DNA of 64,000 nt from an uncultured Eubacteriales bacterium (GTDB taxonomy: Bacteria; Bacillota; Clostridia; Oscillospirales; Butyricicoccaceae), in assembly GCA_910579575.1 (NCBI GenBank), contig CAJTUM010000003.1, positions 1 to 64,000 on the forward strand, written 5' to 3'. Below the pieces are notes generated by a model. It worked only from the letters and a program-made list of their open reading frames with translations. It was not told the DNA's origin and did no database searches. The translations under genes were made by a program, and so were the position numbers. Numbering within the stretch: position 1 is the stretch's first letter; each line of letters starts with the position of its first letter. Shown piece after piece: positions 45,385 through 53,757 of this stretch.

Positions 45385-45440
45385 GCGTTTTTTTCCCTTT
45401 CGCGGCAAAAACAAAAGACTGCGGCTTGGCGGCGACAACA

Positions 45441-45469
45441 AAAGAAACCGCTTTTCAGCGGTTTCTTTT
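45441..45469 (-). terminator. tRNA operon terminator
   Basis: AAAGAAACCGC/GCGGTTTCTTTT stem just past tRNA-Cys. Confidence 0.85.
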
Positions 45470-45475
45470 GGTTTT

Positions 45476-45550
<75 letters not shown>

Positions 45551-45609
45551 GTCTTTCCCTCATATGGTTCATATGGCGGGAATGAAGGACATTCCCGCCA
45601 TATGACGTT

Positions 45610-45685
45610 TGGAGCGGATGACGAGGCTCGAACTCGCTACCTCCACCTTGGCAAGGTGGCGCTCTACCAGATGAGCTACATCCGC
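45610..45685 (-). tRNA. tRNA-Gly(GCC)
   Basis: GCGGATG acceptor, anticodon stem CCACC/GGTGG with loop TTGCCAA, CCA encoded. Confidence 0.95.
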
Positions 45686-45687
45686 AT

Positions 45688-45764
45688 TGGTGCCTCCGGC
45701 CGGAATCGAACCAGCGACACGGGGATTTTCAGTCCCCTGCTCTACCAACTGAGCTACAGAGGCA
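45688..45764 (-). tRNA. tRNA-Phe(GAA)
   Basis: TGCCTCT/GGAGGCA acceptor, anticodon stem GGGGA/TCCCC with loop CTGAAAA, CCA encoded. Confidence 0.95.
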
Positions 45765-45766
45765 TA

Positions 45767-45843
45767 TGGCGACCGTGAACGGGCTCGAACCGTCGACCTC
45801 TAGCGTGACAGGCTAGCGTTCTAACCAACTGAACTACACGGCC
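45767..45843 (-). tRNA. tRNA-Asp(GTC)
   Basis: GGCCGTG acceptor, anticodon stem CTAGC/GCTAG with loop CTGTCAC, CCA encoded. Confidence 0.95.
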
Positions 45844-45851
45844 ATATAAAG

Positions 45852-45927
45852 TGGTGGGAACAACAGGGCTCGAACCTGTGACCCTCTGCTTGTAAGGCAG
45901 ATGCTCTCCCAGCTGAGCTATGCTCCC
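45852..45927 (-). tRNA. tRNA-Val(TAC)
   Basis: GGGAGCA acceptor, anticodon stem TCTGC/GCAGA with loop CTTACAA, CCA encoded. First of the operon. Confidence 0.95.
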
Positions 45928-45948
45928 GCATCCACAGCGACGCCTTAT

Positions 45949-45977
45949 ATTATACAGGACTGTTCTCCGTTTGTCAA
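45949..45977 (-). promoter_or_regulatory. tRNA operon promoter
   Basis: Exact consensus TTGACA (45972-45977), 17 bases, TATAAT (45949-45954), 22 bases before tRNA-Val. Confidence 0.92.
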
Positions 45978-46189
45978 GAGCTTTTTCTCTCTTTTCTCTC
46001 GGGCCGCCGTCCTGCGGCGACGATGTTTATTATAACCGCCTTCTCCGGAAATGTCAACCTCTTTTTCAAAAAAATTTTGTCGCGGCGGCGCGACGGCCGT
46101 GCTCGTGTCAGCGCGGCGAGATTGGCGGCTCTTGCGCTCGACAGCATGGACCGCGGCGCCAGTCGGCTGGAGCCGACGGCGCGCTTTTG

Positions 46190-46330
46190 TCCATCCCCGC
46201 GGCCCCGTCCTTCGCCAGCCCCCGCCGGGACGGCGGAGGGGCCTTTATCCATCGCCGCAGCCCTGTCCTTCGCCAGCCTCCCTTGCGAAAGGGAGGGGGA
46301 CCGCCGTCAGGCGGTGGAGGGATTCTGCCC
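46190..46330. repeat. Tandem hairpin-bearing intergenic repeats
   Basis: Two imperfect copies of about 52 bp (46190-46241 and 46248-46299), each of the form TCCATC-CCGC-GCC-TGTCCTTCGCCAGCC followed by a hairpin (CCCCGCC/GGCGGGG-like; CCTCCCTT/AAGGGAGG). A third hairpin ACCGCC/GGCGGT and GGAGGGATT follow. These resemble GC-rich extragenic repeats common in Oscillospiraceae. No gene is supported between 45978 and 46360. Confidence 0.6.
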
Positions 46331-46360
46331 CCAGCTCCGCCCTGGGCGCGGGAATCCCCG

Positions 46361-47251
46361 TCAGCTCCGCCCCGCCTCCAGCTTGGCCAACAGAAGCCGG
46401 ATCTCCTGAGGCTCAAAGACGTATGTCGCGTTGCAAAACTGGCATCCGGCTTCAACAGGCTCGTCGCTCTGGGCCAGCTCCGCCAGGTCCTTGGCGCCCA
46501 TGCTAATCAGGGCCCGCTCCACCTTTTTCCGGGAGCATTTGCACTCGTAGGCAATGGGTCGGCGCTCCAATACGGCGGGTTCCAGCCCCTCCAGCGCCTG
46601 CTCCATGATTTGCTCCATGGTCAGCCCCTGGCTGAGCAAAGCCGTAACGCTTTCCAACCTGGTAAAAGCCCGCTCCAGCTGGGCCGCCAATTCGTCTGTG
46701 GCCCCCGGCGCCAACTGAACCAGATATCCCCCCGCCGCTGCGACAGTCCGGTCCCGATCCACCAGCACGCCCAAGGCGCAGACCGTGGGAATCTGCTCGC
46801 TTTCCGCGTAATATCCGGCGATATCCTCGGCAATCTCCCCGGAGCGCAACAGCACCTTGCCGGAAAAAGGCTCCCCCTGGCCCGGATCCTTGATGACGGT
46901 GAGCAATCCTTGGCCGATCCCGCCCCCTACGTCCAGCTTGCCGTCGGACCGCAGAGGCAGCTGGGCCTCCGGGTTTTGCAGGTAGCCCCGCACATTGCCC
47001 CGGCTGTCCGCCGCGGCTGTCACAGCCCCCAACGGGCCGTCTCCCCGAATCTGTATGGTCAGGGAGCCGTTGTCGCTTTTCAGAGCGTCCCCCATCATGG
47101 AGGCGGCTGTTAAGGTCCGCCCCAGGGCCGCCGCGGCCAGGGGCTGCAAACCGTGAATCTGCCTGGCCCGCTCCGCCAGACTGGCAGTATGGGCGGCGCT
47201 GAAGGTGACAAGCCCCCCGGCCGCCACGCCGCGAATCAGATAATCTTCCAT
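46361..47251 (-). CDS. hslO: 33 kDa redox chaperone Hsp33
   Basis: A 296-residue Hsp33, a holdase activated by oxidation. N-terminal GVAAGGLVTFSAAHTASL, central GRTLTAASMMGDALK and GEIAEDIAGYYAESEQIPT, C-terminal zinc centre with C-K-C (about residue 238) and C-Q-F-C (about residue 271), all four cysteines present. ATG directly follows the TAA of the upstream NSSSS-type gene, so it is probably translated from the same transcript. Confidence 0.95.
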   Translation of the reverse strand: MEDYLIRGVAAGGLVTFSAAHTASLAERARQIHGLQPLAAAALGRTLTAASMMGDALKSDNGSLTIQIRGDGPLGAVTAAADSRGNVRGYLQNPEAQLPLRSDGKLDVGGGIGQGLLTVIKDPGQGEPFSGKVLLRSGEIAEDIAGYYAESEQIPTVCALGVLVDRDRTVAAAGGYLVQLAPGATDELAAQLERAFTRLESVTALLSQGLTMEQIMEQALEGLEPAVLERRPIAYECKCSRKKVERALISMGAKDLAELAQSDEPVEAGCQFCNATYVFEPQEIRLLLAKLEAGRS

Positions 47252-47800
47252 TTATTCTTCCTCGTTTTCATCAAATTCTTCGTCAAACAGTTCGTCAAAT
47301 TCGTCGCCGTAGCCATCCTCGCTGTATGGCTCCTCCTGATATTTTCCTTTTTCGCCTTGGTCTTGATCATATCTAAAAAATCTTCTGCCAATCATACCCT
47401 CATATACAAATTCGTTATAGCTGTTGTTCTGAAAATCCCAAACCGCTTTTTGGACAGAATCGGTCAGCTTTTGTTTGTTTGCTTTGATTTCCCGCTCCAT
47501 CTGGAGCGCCAAGGAATCCTGCAATCCCTCCTGAGTCTCCTACGCCGACGATCCGTCTATCAGCTCCTGCAAGCTCTCCAACAGTTTATTTATCAACTGC
47601 TTCAAGGATTGGGGCACATTCTTCCATTCGTCCGCCCTTTCACATTCATACACAAAAATTCCATCCGGAAGAATCTGGACAGCGGCGCCAAACAGATGCT
47701 GATACTTGGCCAGCAGCTGGGCCAGCTCTTTGCTTTGAATCCGAACGATAACCGAGCTGTAGCTGCTGGAGTTGGCGACAAAATCTCTTCTAATTTTCAC
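47252..47800 (-). pseudogene. NSSSS-type paralogue interrupted by an in-frame TAG
   Basis: GTG 47800 opens a frame beginning MKIRRDFVANSSSYSSV, ending at TAG (47540-47542) after 86 codons; the same frame continues past the TAG with LQDSLALQMEREIKANKQKLTDSVQKAVWDF to an acidic end (DELFDEEFDENEEE) and TAA at 47252. Read through, it gives about 182 residues that align with the next gene (47815-48351) over the whole length. So it is a tandem duplicate with a single nonsense codon, or a read-through gene. AAAGGAAAA lies upstream. The downstream piece could start at an internal TTG but has poor spacing. hslO follows without a gap. Confidence 0.65.
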
Positions 47801-47814
47801 CAATTTTCCTTTTT

Positions 47815-48351
47815 TTAGAATCTCTCGTTGTCTTCATCCTCTTCAAATTCTTCGTCAAAGAAGAAGTTTTCTCTTGTGCAATCAGTGTACTCGCCCTCTT
47901 CATTGTATGGCTCTTCCAGGTAATTTCCGTTTCCGCCCTTTTCCCGGTCATAGAAAAACCGTTTTCTGCCGATGGACTCCTCGTCCTCATCCACAAATTC
48001 CTTCCAGAAATCCCAGACCGCTTGTTGGACAGAATCCGTCAGCTCCTGCCTGCGGTTTTTGATCTCCTGTTCCGCTTCGCCCACCTGAGGGCTGTCTATA
48101 AATTTCAAAATCACCTCGCTCTTCAAGCCGGCCAACAAAGCATACAACAGTTGATCCAAAGCTTGGGGCACATCCGCCCAGGCATCCGCATATTCCTCTT
48201 CCACAAAAACCCCATCCGAAAAAATCCGAACCTCCTTCTCAAACAGGCGCCGATATCGGGCCAGCAGCTGGGCCAGCTGCTCGCTTTTGACCCGAATGCA
48301 AACCGAACTGGAACTGCTGGAATTGGCGACGAAATCTGCTCGGATTTTCAT
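47815..48351 (-). CDS. NSSSS-type protein, paralogue 2
   Basis: A 178-residue acidic protein starting MKIRADFVANSSSSSSVCIR, then helices (QLAQLLARYRRLFEKEVRIF, ALDQLLYALLAGL) and QELTDSVQQAVWDFWKEF, and an Asp/Glu-rich end. ATG overlaps the previous stop (ATGA), so it is coupled to the gene at 48348-49292. No known domain. The shared N-terminus with both neighbours is nearly invariant while the rest diverges. Confidence 0.78.
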   Translation of the reverse strand: MKIRADFVANSSSSSSVCIRVKSEQLAQLLARYRRLFEKEVRIFSDGVFVEEEYADAWADVPQALDQLLYALLAGLKSEVILKFIDSPQVGEAEQEIKNRRQELTDSVQQAVWDFWKEFVDEDEESIGRKRFFYDREKGGNGNYLEEPYNEEGEYTDCTRENFFFDEEFEEDEDNERF

Positions 48352-49292
48352 TTTGCTTTTCCCGCTTTCCCGCCCAAATTCAGCCAATCAGGCAATTTCT
48401 TAGCGGAGATGATGTTCTCTCCCAGCATCACTTGAAGCAACGCCAGATGCTCTAAAATGACAGGCATCAATTCTCCCTGATGGTTTTTGATATATTCCAG
48501 GTAATCCGCCCGATAACGGTAGGGCTCCCCTTTTTCACCCTGGACAGCCTGTTGGGCAAAGCCCAAAACAGCCGCCAACTTGCTCTTATCAGGGAATTTA
48601 TCCAGTAGCATTTGAGGGGCAACGATGGTGGTTAAGTTCGGCAAATCGTCAAAAGCATCCGCCGCAATCTGCTCCACTTCTCCCGCGAAAACTATTTTTT
48701 CCAATTCATTGCATTCATAAAAATCCCTGTATTTCAGAGACTGTACCTCCGCCGACACAGTGATTTCTTTGGGAGAGTTCTTCCAAGAAACATAGAGCGC
48801 CTCCTCATCTTCCGAATCGAACTGCTCTTGGGCTTCATCGGTTAAATTCACATTGATGTTTCGCCAAGACCTGCTAAAATGCAGCTTTCGGTTTGTTTCA
48901 TAGCCACTGGTAATCTCCAGATAATCCACATCATCCGGGTCCTCAATGGCATCAAAATCATCCAGATAGACTTCCACAAATTCGCCCCGGTTGATATCGG
49001 TATTTTCTACAGTGATGGTTTCCACCTCGTCCAAGGAGGGCAATTCCTCCAACTGCTGGATCATCTCCTCCAATTCTTCCGGCATATTCTCTTCCTCAAT
49101 GCCGCCGTTCAGCGCCTCGCAAAGGGCTTGGCCAATCTGCCGGGCGGTCTTTGTTTCCAGCAGGTCAGGCTGATTATGAACCTCATATTCGTCCAATGAG
49201 CACTCCAGATAAAGGTCATCCAGCCCCCTCACAGTGATCAGAACAAAGCTGCTGGAGCTGGAATTGGTGACAAAATCCGCACGAATTTTCAT
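48348..49292 (-). CDS. NSSSS-type protein with leucine-rich-repeat-like part
   Basis: A 314-residue protein starting MKIRADFVTNSSSSSFVLIT. Residues about 20-110 are acidic helices (PEELEEMIQQLEELPSLDE); residues about 190-250 resemble a BspA-type leucine-rich repeat (KYRDFYECNELEKIVFAGEV, IAADAFDDLPNLTTIVAP). The C-terminal 70 residues are helical. ATG 49292 has AAAGGAG 7 bases before; longer upstream frames overlap the phosphoesterase. First of three NSSSS-type genes; 17 bp after the metallophosphoesterase. Confidence 0.8.
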   Translation of the reverse strand: MKIRADFVTNSSSSSFVLITVRGLDDLYLECSLDEYEVHNQPDLLETKTARQIGQALCEALNGGIEEENMPEELEEMIQQLEELPSLDEVETITVENTDINRGEFVEVYLDDFDAIEDPDDVDYLEITSGYETNRKLHFSRSWRNINVNLTDEAQEQFDSEDEEALYVSWKNSPKEITVSAEVQSLKYRDFYECNELEKIVFAGEVEQIAADAFDDLPNLTTIVAPQMLLDKFPDKSKLAAVLGFAQQAVQGEKGEPYRYRADYLEYIKNHQGELMPVILEHLALLQVMLGENIISAKKLPDWLNLGGKAGKAK

Positions 49293-49309
49293 AAAAATTC
49301 TCCTTTTTT

Positions 49310-49891
49310 CTACAATCCGTATGATTTCTCCCGCCTGGTTGGGTTCAAGCAATCGGGCGGCTGTTCCTGCGCCTTCCAGAAAGCCAGCAATTCCTCCAGG
49401 CTGATAGGAGCCATGTTTTGGGCGTCCACCCCCACATCCAGCCGGGCAAGCCCTGTCTTTCGGTTTTCTTCGTTGTAACAAGGGGGATTATGCTGGTGCC
49501 CATGGAGATGAACGGCGCCCCTCCACATCCCGTTCCAGCTGAGGAGCGGGTAATGGCACAAAATAAACCGCCGCCCCTGATAAACCAATTCATAGTAATC
49601 TTTCACCCACTGAAAGTGGGCTTGGCAAAAGGCCGCTCTTTCCACATAGCCATCGTGATTCCCGCGAACCAGATATTTCCGCCCCTGAAGCTGCTCTAAA
49701 ACAGCGTTGGCTTTTTCGGGCCCCTTCAAGGTGAGGTCCCCCAAAATAAAGATTTCATCCTCTGGGGATACCCTGCGATTCCAGTTTTGAATCAGCGCCC
49801 CATCCATTTCCTCCACTGTCTGAAAGGGGCGGTTTTCATAGGAAATCACATTGCTGTGCCCAAAATGGAGGTCGGCGGTAAAATAAATCAT
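49310..49891 (-). CDS. Metallophosphoesterase
   Basis: A 193-residue calcineurin-like phosphoesterase: YFTADLHFGHSNVI (D-x-H), FILGDLTLKG (GD), LVRGNHDG (GNHD), CHYPLLSW (H-Y) and LHGHQHNPP (GH-x-H), all metal ligands present. Small size and FTADLHFGH start fit the family of phage/bacterial phosphoesterases with nucleotide or phosphodiester substrates. It leads the NSSSS-type gene cluster, 17 bp upstream, same strand. Confidence 0.9.
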   Translation of the reverse strand: MIYFTADLHFGHSNVISYENRPFQTVEEMDGALIQNWNRRVSPEDEIFILGDLTLKGPEKANAVLEQLQGRKYLVRGNHDGYVERAAFCQAHFQWVKDYYELVYQGRRFILCHYPLLSWNGMWRGAVHLHGHQHNPPCYNEENRKTGLARLDVGVDAQNMAPISLEELLAFWKAQEQPPDCLNPTRREKSYGL

Positions 49892-50143
49892 ACTGCTCCC
49901 TCTTTTAGTCTGCTAAAATGCTTCGTTCTGGTTTATCGCAAAAGACAATCTCCGGCATCAGCGGGCAGCCGCCCAGGTACAGAGCCTGCTGGGGGCAGGA
50001 CGCTGGGCGCATTGTAGGCGTCCAGCCCCACCTGAAAGGGATGGGAGGCGTCTACCCGGGCAAAAAATTCCGCCGTCCGGGGGTCGGATACAGAAAGCAC
50101 GTTTTCTGAGGTTCCTTGGCCCGCCGGATTACACGGCAAGAAA
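49892..50143. other. Short gene-free interval with a possible coding relic
   Basis: The minus strand reads FFARVDASHPFQVGLDAYN in one frame then LYLGGCPLMPEIVFCD in another. No start, ribosome site or stop fits a gene. Possibly a decayed gene end. Confidence 0.3.
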
Positions 50144-50965
50144 TTATCGCATCGACTCTCTTGAGACAGCGATCGTCCTCCAGCTGCCGCCTGGCTTTTC
50201 CCATGCGCCCGTTTCCCCCGCCTTTTTCCGGGCCGCAAAATAGAGCCTGCGGGCCTTAGGGCTCGCCTTGCGGCCCTCGGGCGAGGCGTAGACAGAAACC
50301 AATTCCAACCCAGCTTGGGCCAGCGCCTGCTCCAGCTGCTGGCGGCTATAGGCCCGCTGTTCATGGAGCTCGGTGCTGCGCAGATACCGGCCGTCGGCTT
50401 CGGGCCAAAAGATATCCACCTGGTGCTGGGCGGCGCCGCTTTTGGCCTCATAGCCATATTGCCAAGCGCAAAAAGCCTCTCCAACCTGCTGAATGCTGGA
50501 GAGGCCGCCCATCTCGGCAAAGGCCAGAGGCGTTTTGACGTCGAATAAAAAGAGCCCGCCAGGCCGCAGGAACAGGGCGACCCGCCGGAAGGCCCTCTTC
50601 AGGTCCCGCAGGCCGGTCAGGTAGTTGACGCTGTCCAAGCAGCAGACGGCGGCGTCGATATCGCCATAAAGGTCCAGCTCCCGCATATCCTGGCACAGGA
50701 AAATAGGCGGGCAGGGGGCTGAGGCGCATTTTTCCCGGGCCACAGACAGCATTTCCGGGGAAATATCGGCGGCGATCATCTCGTAACCAGCCTGGGCCAG
50801 CAGCTGGGTCAAGCTGCCTGTGCCGCAAGCCAGCTCTAAGATAACCTTCGTTTCCCCTTTACCCTGTCGTTCAAAAGCCCTTTGGGCAAACTCCGCCCAT
50901 TGGCGGTAGGCCACGTCGCCGGTAAGCTGGTCGTAAACCTGGGCCAAAGCAGAATAAGGGATCAT
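50144..50965 (-). CDS. Class I SAM-dependent methyltransferase
   Basis: A 273-residue methyltransferase: start MIPYSALAQVYDQLTGDVAY, motif I ILELACGTGSLTQLLAQAG, post-I DISPEMLSVAREK, and AAVCCLDSVNYLTGLRDLKRAF. Typical of the YqeM group in Firmicutes. Its ATG overlaps the stop of the YerC gene (ATGA), so the two are coupled. Substrate unknown. Confidence 0.88.
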   Translation of the reverse strand: MIPYSALAQVYDQLTGDVAYRQWAEFAQRAFERQGKGETKVILELACGTGSLTQLLAQAGYEMIAADISPEMLSVAREKCASAPCPPIFLCQDMRELDLYGDIDAAVCCLDSVNYLTGLRDLKRAFRRVALFLRPGGLFLFDVKTPLAFAEMGGLSSIQQVGEAFCAWQYGYEAKSGAAQHQVDIFWPEADGRYLRSTELHEQRAYSRQQLEQALAQAGLELVSVYASPEGRKASPKARRLYFAARKKAGETGAWEKPGGSWRTIAVSRESMR

Positions 50966-51249
50966 TGTCCCATCCTTTCCAGCACAGAGGCATAACCGCC
51001 CCGCCCGTCCATCAACGCTCGGTTTACCCGGCTGATGGTGGCGGTGCTGGCGCCTGTCGCCTCCACAATATGGCTATATATTTTTCCCCGTTTCAGCATC
51101 CGCGCCACAATAATTCGCTGATGCATGGCCATCAGCTCATTGCGAGTGCACAGGTCTTGAAAAAAAGCCCGGCATTCTTCCAGGTTTTCCAGCGAAAGGA
51201 TGGCCAGAAACAGCTCGTCCATGCTTTCTTTCTTTGGTCTTACGTGCAT
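50962..51249 (-). CDS. YerC/YecD TrpR-like regulator
   Basis: A 95-residue member of the TrpR-superfamily: MDELFLAILSLENLEECRAFFQDLCTRNELMAMHQR and the helix-turn-helix IVEATGASTATISRVNRALMDG. Start 51249 chosen for GGAG 9 bases upstream; MG at 51258 is possible. Overlaps the methyltransferase, unlike the common stand-alone arrangement. Confidence 0.88.
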   Translation of the reverse strand: MHVRPKKESMDELFLAILSLENLEECRAFFQDLCTRNELMAMHQRIIVARMLKRGKIYSHIVEATGASTATISRVNRALMDGRGGYASVLERMGQ

Positions 51250-51549
51250 TTTCCCCATCTCCCATCTATTGATCGCGTCGCCCGGCCTCGTCGCTGGGCC
51301 GTCCGCCCTGCGGACACGGATATTTTACCATAGAGAGCGGCGGGGTGTAAAGACTGATTTTTAGCTGTTTTCCACAAACAACCGCAAGGTTTTCGGATAT
51401 TTTCTGTTCTTTCCGCAAAATAAACTGCTCCAAACGCGCTTTTATTTGCTTTACAAATAAATAAGAGGCTGGCAATGGATTTTTGGCGCTGCGCAAAAAA
51501 AGAGGGGCTTCCCCCCTCTTTTTTGCAAAGGTTATCCTGGGCTCCGCGC

Positions 51550-52842
51550 TCAGAGTTTCAGCTTGCCCCATTCCCGCAGATATTGCTCCTTGGTCATAGG
51601 CGCTTGGAAATTCTTTTTGACAGACAACCCTTTTTCCGCGCCGTTAGCCAGCAGGTCGACGGCGGAACACAGCAGCATCTTTGTGGCCTTGATGTAAGCG
51701 GAATCCTTGTCTGCAATCTCATAATTGGAGCTGTGGGCAATGCCCTCGGCGCCGCCGATGGTGCAGTGTACGGTAGGAATCAGGTGAGCCACGTCGTTGG
51801 CCTCGGTGGTATATCCCATGCCGGGAACCACGTTTTCCGCGCCATAGATATCGGCCAGGTTTTGCTCCACAATCGCTTTCATCTCTGGGCACTCATAGGG
51901 GGTCATATACCCCGGGATATCCACAATCTTCACCTCTGCGCCCACGGCGTCCGCGCCGGCCTTCAGCGCCCGGTTCACCTTTCTGCTGGCGTCTTCCACC
52001 GCAGCCATGTTGTTGGCCCGGCAGAAGGTTTCAATGCGCACGTCGGCAGGCACTACGTTCACCAGGTCGCCGCCTTTGGTGATGATGGGATGGACGCGAA
52101 CCATATCCTGATCCCGGAAGGTTTCCCGCTGGGCGTCGATGGCGATCAAACCGATTTTGGCCGCCTGTAAGGCGTTGACGCCCTGGAAAGGCATGGCCGC
52201 GTGAGATTCCTGTCCTTTGTAATAAACCAGCTTGGCCACAAAGCCCATGCCGGTTCCGCCGCCGGCGGCCACCTTGCGGCTGTTGTCCGTATGCTGCATC
52301 AGCATCATGTCGATATCGTCAAACACGCCCAACTTAATAAACTCCTGCTTGCCGCCAATAAAGGACAGCTTGCCCTGATCGATCAAGCCCTGGCGATATT
52401 CCAGCTCCACGCCCTCTTCCGCAGGCACGGCCATCAGCACAATATCGCCGTCCAGCTCGCTCATGACGCCGCTTTCCTTCAGCGCCATGGCGGCGCCCAT
52501 CACAGTGGCGATCTGCACATGGTGGCCGCAGGAATGGGCCGCGCCGGTTTCCGGGTCGGCGCAACGGTGGCCTGGAGCGATAATGGCGTCCAGTTCGCCC
52601 ATTAGAGCCAGGCGCACGTTGGAATTGCGGCCCTTCAAAGGCGCGACGACGCCGGTAATCGCCACGCCGTCCTGATAGGCGACGCCCAGATCGTCCAACA
52701 CTTTCTTGACCTTAGCGGCCGTTTTGACTTCCTTGAATCCCATCTCCGGCTCGGCAAAAATCGATTCGCCCAGGGCGATGATTTTTTCCGCGTTGTTGTC
52801 CACCGCTTCGCAGAGGCGGCGCTTGATTTCTTTGATATCCAT
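51550..52842 (-). CDS. M20 amidohydrolase
   Basis: A 430-residue M20 hydrolase of the aminobenzoyl-glutamate utilisation (AbgB) or p-aminobenzoyl group: LGESIFAEPEMGFKEVKTA, LALMGELDAIIAPGHRC, AAHSCGHHVQIATVMGAA (metal site), PAEEGVELEY and the C-terminal HSSNYEIADKDSAYI. It keeps all five expected metal ligands. Start 52842 with AAGG 10 bases before. Monocistronic by position. Confidence 0.9.
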   Translation of the reverse strand: MDIKEIKRRLCEAVDNNAEKIIALGESIFAEPEMGFKEVKTAAKVKKVLDDLGVAYQDGVAITGVVAPLKGRNSNVRLALMGELDAIIAPGHRCADPETGAAHSCGHHVQIATVMGAAMALKESGVMSELDGDIVLMAVPAEEGVELEYRQGLIDQGKLSFIGGKQEFIKLGVFDDIDMMLMQHTDNSRKVAAGGGTGMGFVAKLVYYKGQESHAAMPFQGVNALQAAKIGLIAIDAQRETFRDQDMVRVHPIITKGGDLVNVVPADVRIETFCRANNMAAVEDASRKVNRALKAGADAVGAEVKIVDIPGYMTPYECPEMKAIVEQNLADIYGAENVVPGMGYTTEANDVAHLIPTVHCTIGGAEGIAHSSNYEIADKDSAYIKATKMLLCSAVDLLANGAEKGLSVKKNFQAPMTKEQYLREWGKLKL

Positions 52843-53012
52843 GATCATCCAACCTTTCTTTGTGGACGGTCGGCCGCAAAACGGCCAAGTTTTCATCTTC
52901 TTGTTCTTTATTATACGCCTGTCCGCCGGCTATTGCAAGATGGGGCGCCGCCGCGCCTCCTGTCTGACGGCTTTTGGGAAGCCGAACCCCATGGCGTCTT
53001 CGCCTTATCCGG

Positions 53013-53555
53013 TTATCGCGTCGCCGGCTCTCGTCGACAGTAAGTCAGCTCGGTAATACCGTCGGAACTTCGGACTCCTGTGAGTTTCAGGGGAATCTCC
53101 GCCCCACTCTGGCCAAACAGCGGGGTTCCCCCGCCCAATATTGTTGGAATGATCGAAATGCGATATTCGTCAATCAGCCCGCCGCGAATCAGCGGCTGGG
53201 CTACGGCGGCGCCGCCGCAGACCCAGATTCCTCTGCCCGGCTGGTCTTTCAGCTCCTCCGCCAGCCGGCAAACAGGGCAGCTTGTGAAAACGACGCCTTC
53301 CGCCGGGACATGGGGTCGGCTGGTCAGCACATAGGTCGTCATCCCCTCATAGGGCCAGTTTCCCGGCGAAAGCTCCTCCGTAATCTGGCGGTAGGTATTG
53401 CCGCCCATCACCACGGTATCCATGTCCCGGACGAATTCCTCATAAAAACCCTCTCCCCCTTGTTCGCCTTGTCCGGCGAGCCAGCCAACTCCGCCCTGCC
53501 GATCGGCGATATACCCATCCAAGCTCATGGCGATGAATAAAACGATCTTTCTCAT
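53013..53555 (-). CDS. Dihydrofolate reductase-like (RibD C-terminal) protein
   Basis: A 180-residue protein of the YwjB/YyaP type: KIVLFIAMSLDGYIADRQGGVGWL, DTVVMGGNTYRQI, YVLTSRPHVP, IWVCGGAAVAQPLI and IIPTILGGGTPLF. It has the reductase fold binding NADPH; these relatives are not the main FolA. GGAG precedes ATG 53555. Faces the radical SAM gene across a 200-bp divergent region. Confidence 0.9.
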   Translation of the reverse strand: MRKIVLFIAMSLDGYIADRQGGVGWLAGQGEQGGEGFYEEFVRDMDTVVMGGNTYRQITEELSPGNWPYEGMTTYVLTSRPHVPAEGVVFTSCPVCRLAEELKDQPGRGIWVCGGAAVAQPLIRGGLIDEYRISIIPTILGGGTPLFGQSGAEIPLKLTGVRSSDGITELTYCRREPATR

Positions 53556-53672
53556 TCAATCTCCCTTTCCGCCGGTTTTGTTCTGCCTCCATTTTATCAA
53601 CCGCCCTTCCTTTGGTCAAGGCAGGGCGGCGCTATCATCCGACCAAAGTCTCGCCGCCGACCGCGATGGACG

Positions 53673-53701
53673 TTGACTGCCGCTTTTCTGAGTGGTATAA
53701 T
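53673..53701 (+). promoter_or_regulatory. Promoter of the radical SAM - YhhQ operon
   Basis: TTGACT, 17 bases, TATAAT (53696-53701). I checked the 56-base leader for a preQ1 riboswitch and see none. Confidence 0.85.
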
Positions 53702-53757
53702 GCCGTTTAGGCGCGAAAAAGCGCAAAGAGCGCCGGAAAGGATTGTTCGCCGCGATT

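Noticed and set aside
46108..47113. Long antisense frames opposite hslO and in the repeat region
   Set aside because: GC-rich shadow frames without ribosome sites; the real gene is on the other strand.
49892..50143. Gene fragment resembling a phosphonate-lyase subunit
   Set aside because: The resemblance is limited to a few residues in shifting frames.
53702..53757. preQ1 riboswitch before the queuosine-salvage operon
   Set aside because: The leader is too short and lacks the pseudoknot pattern.
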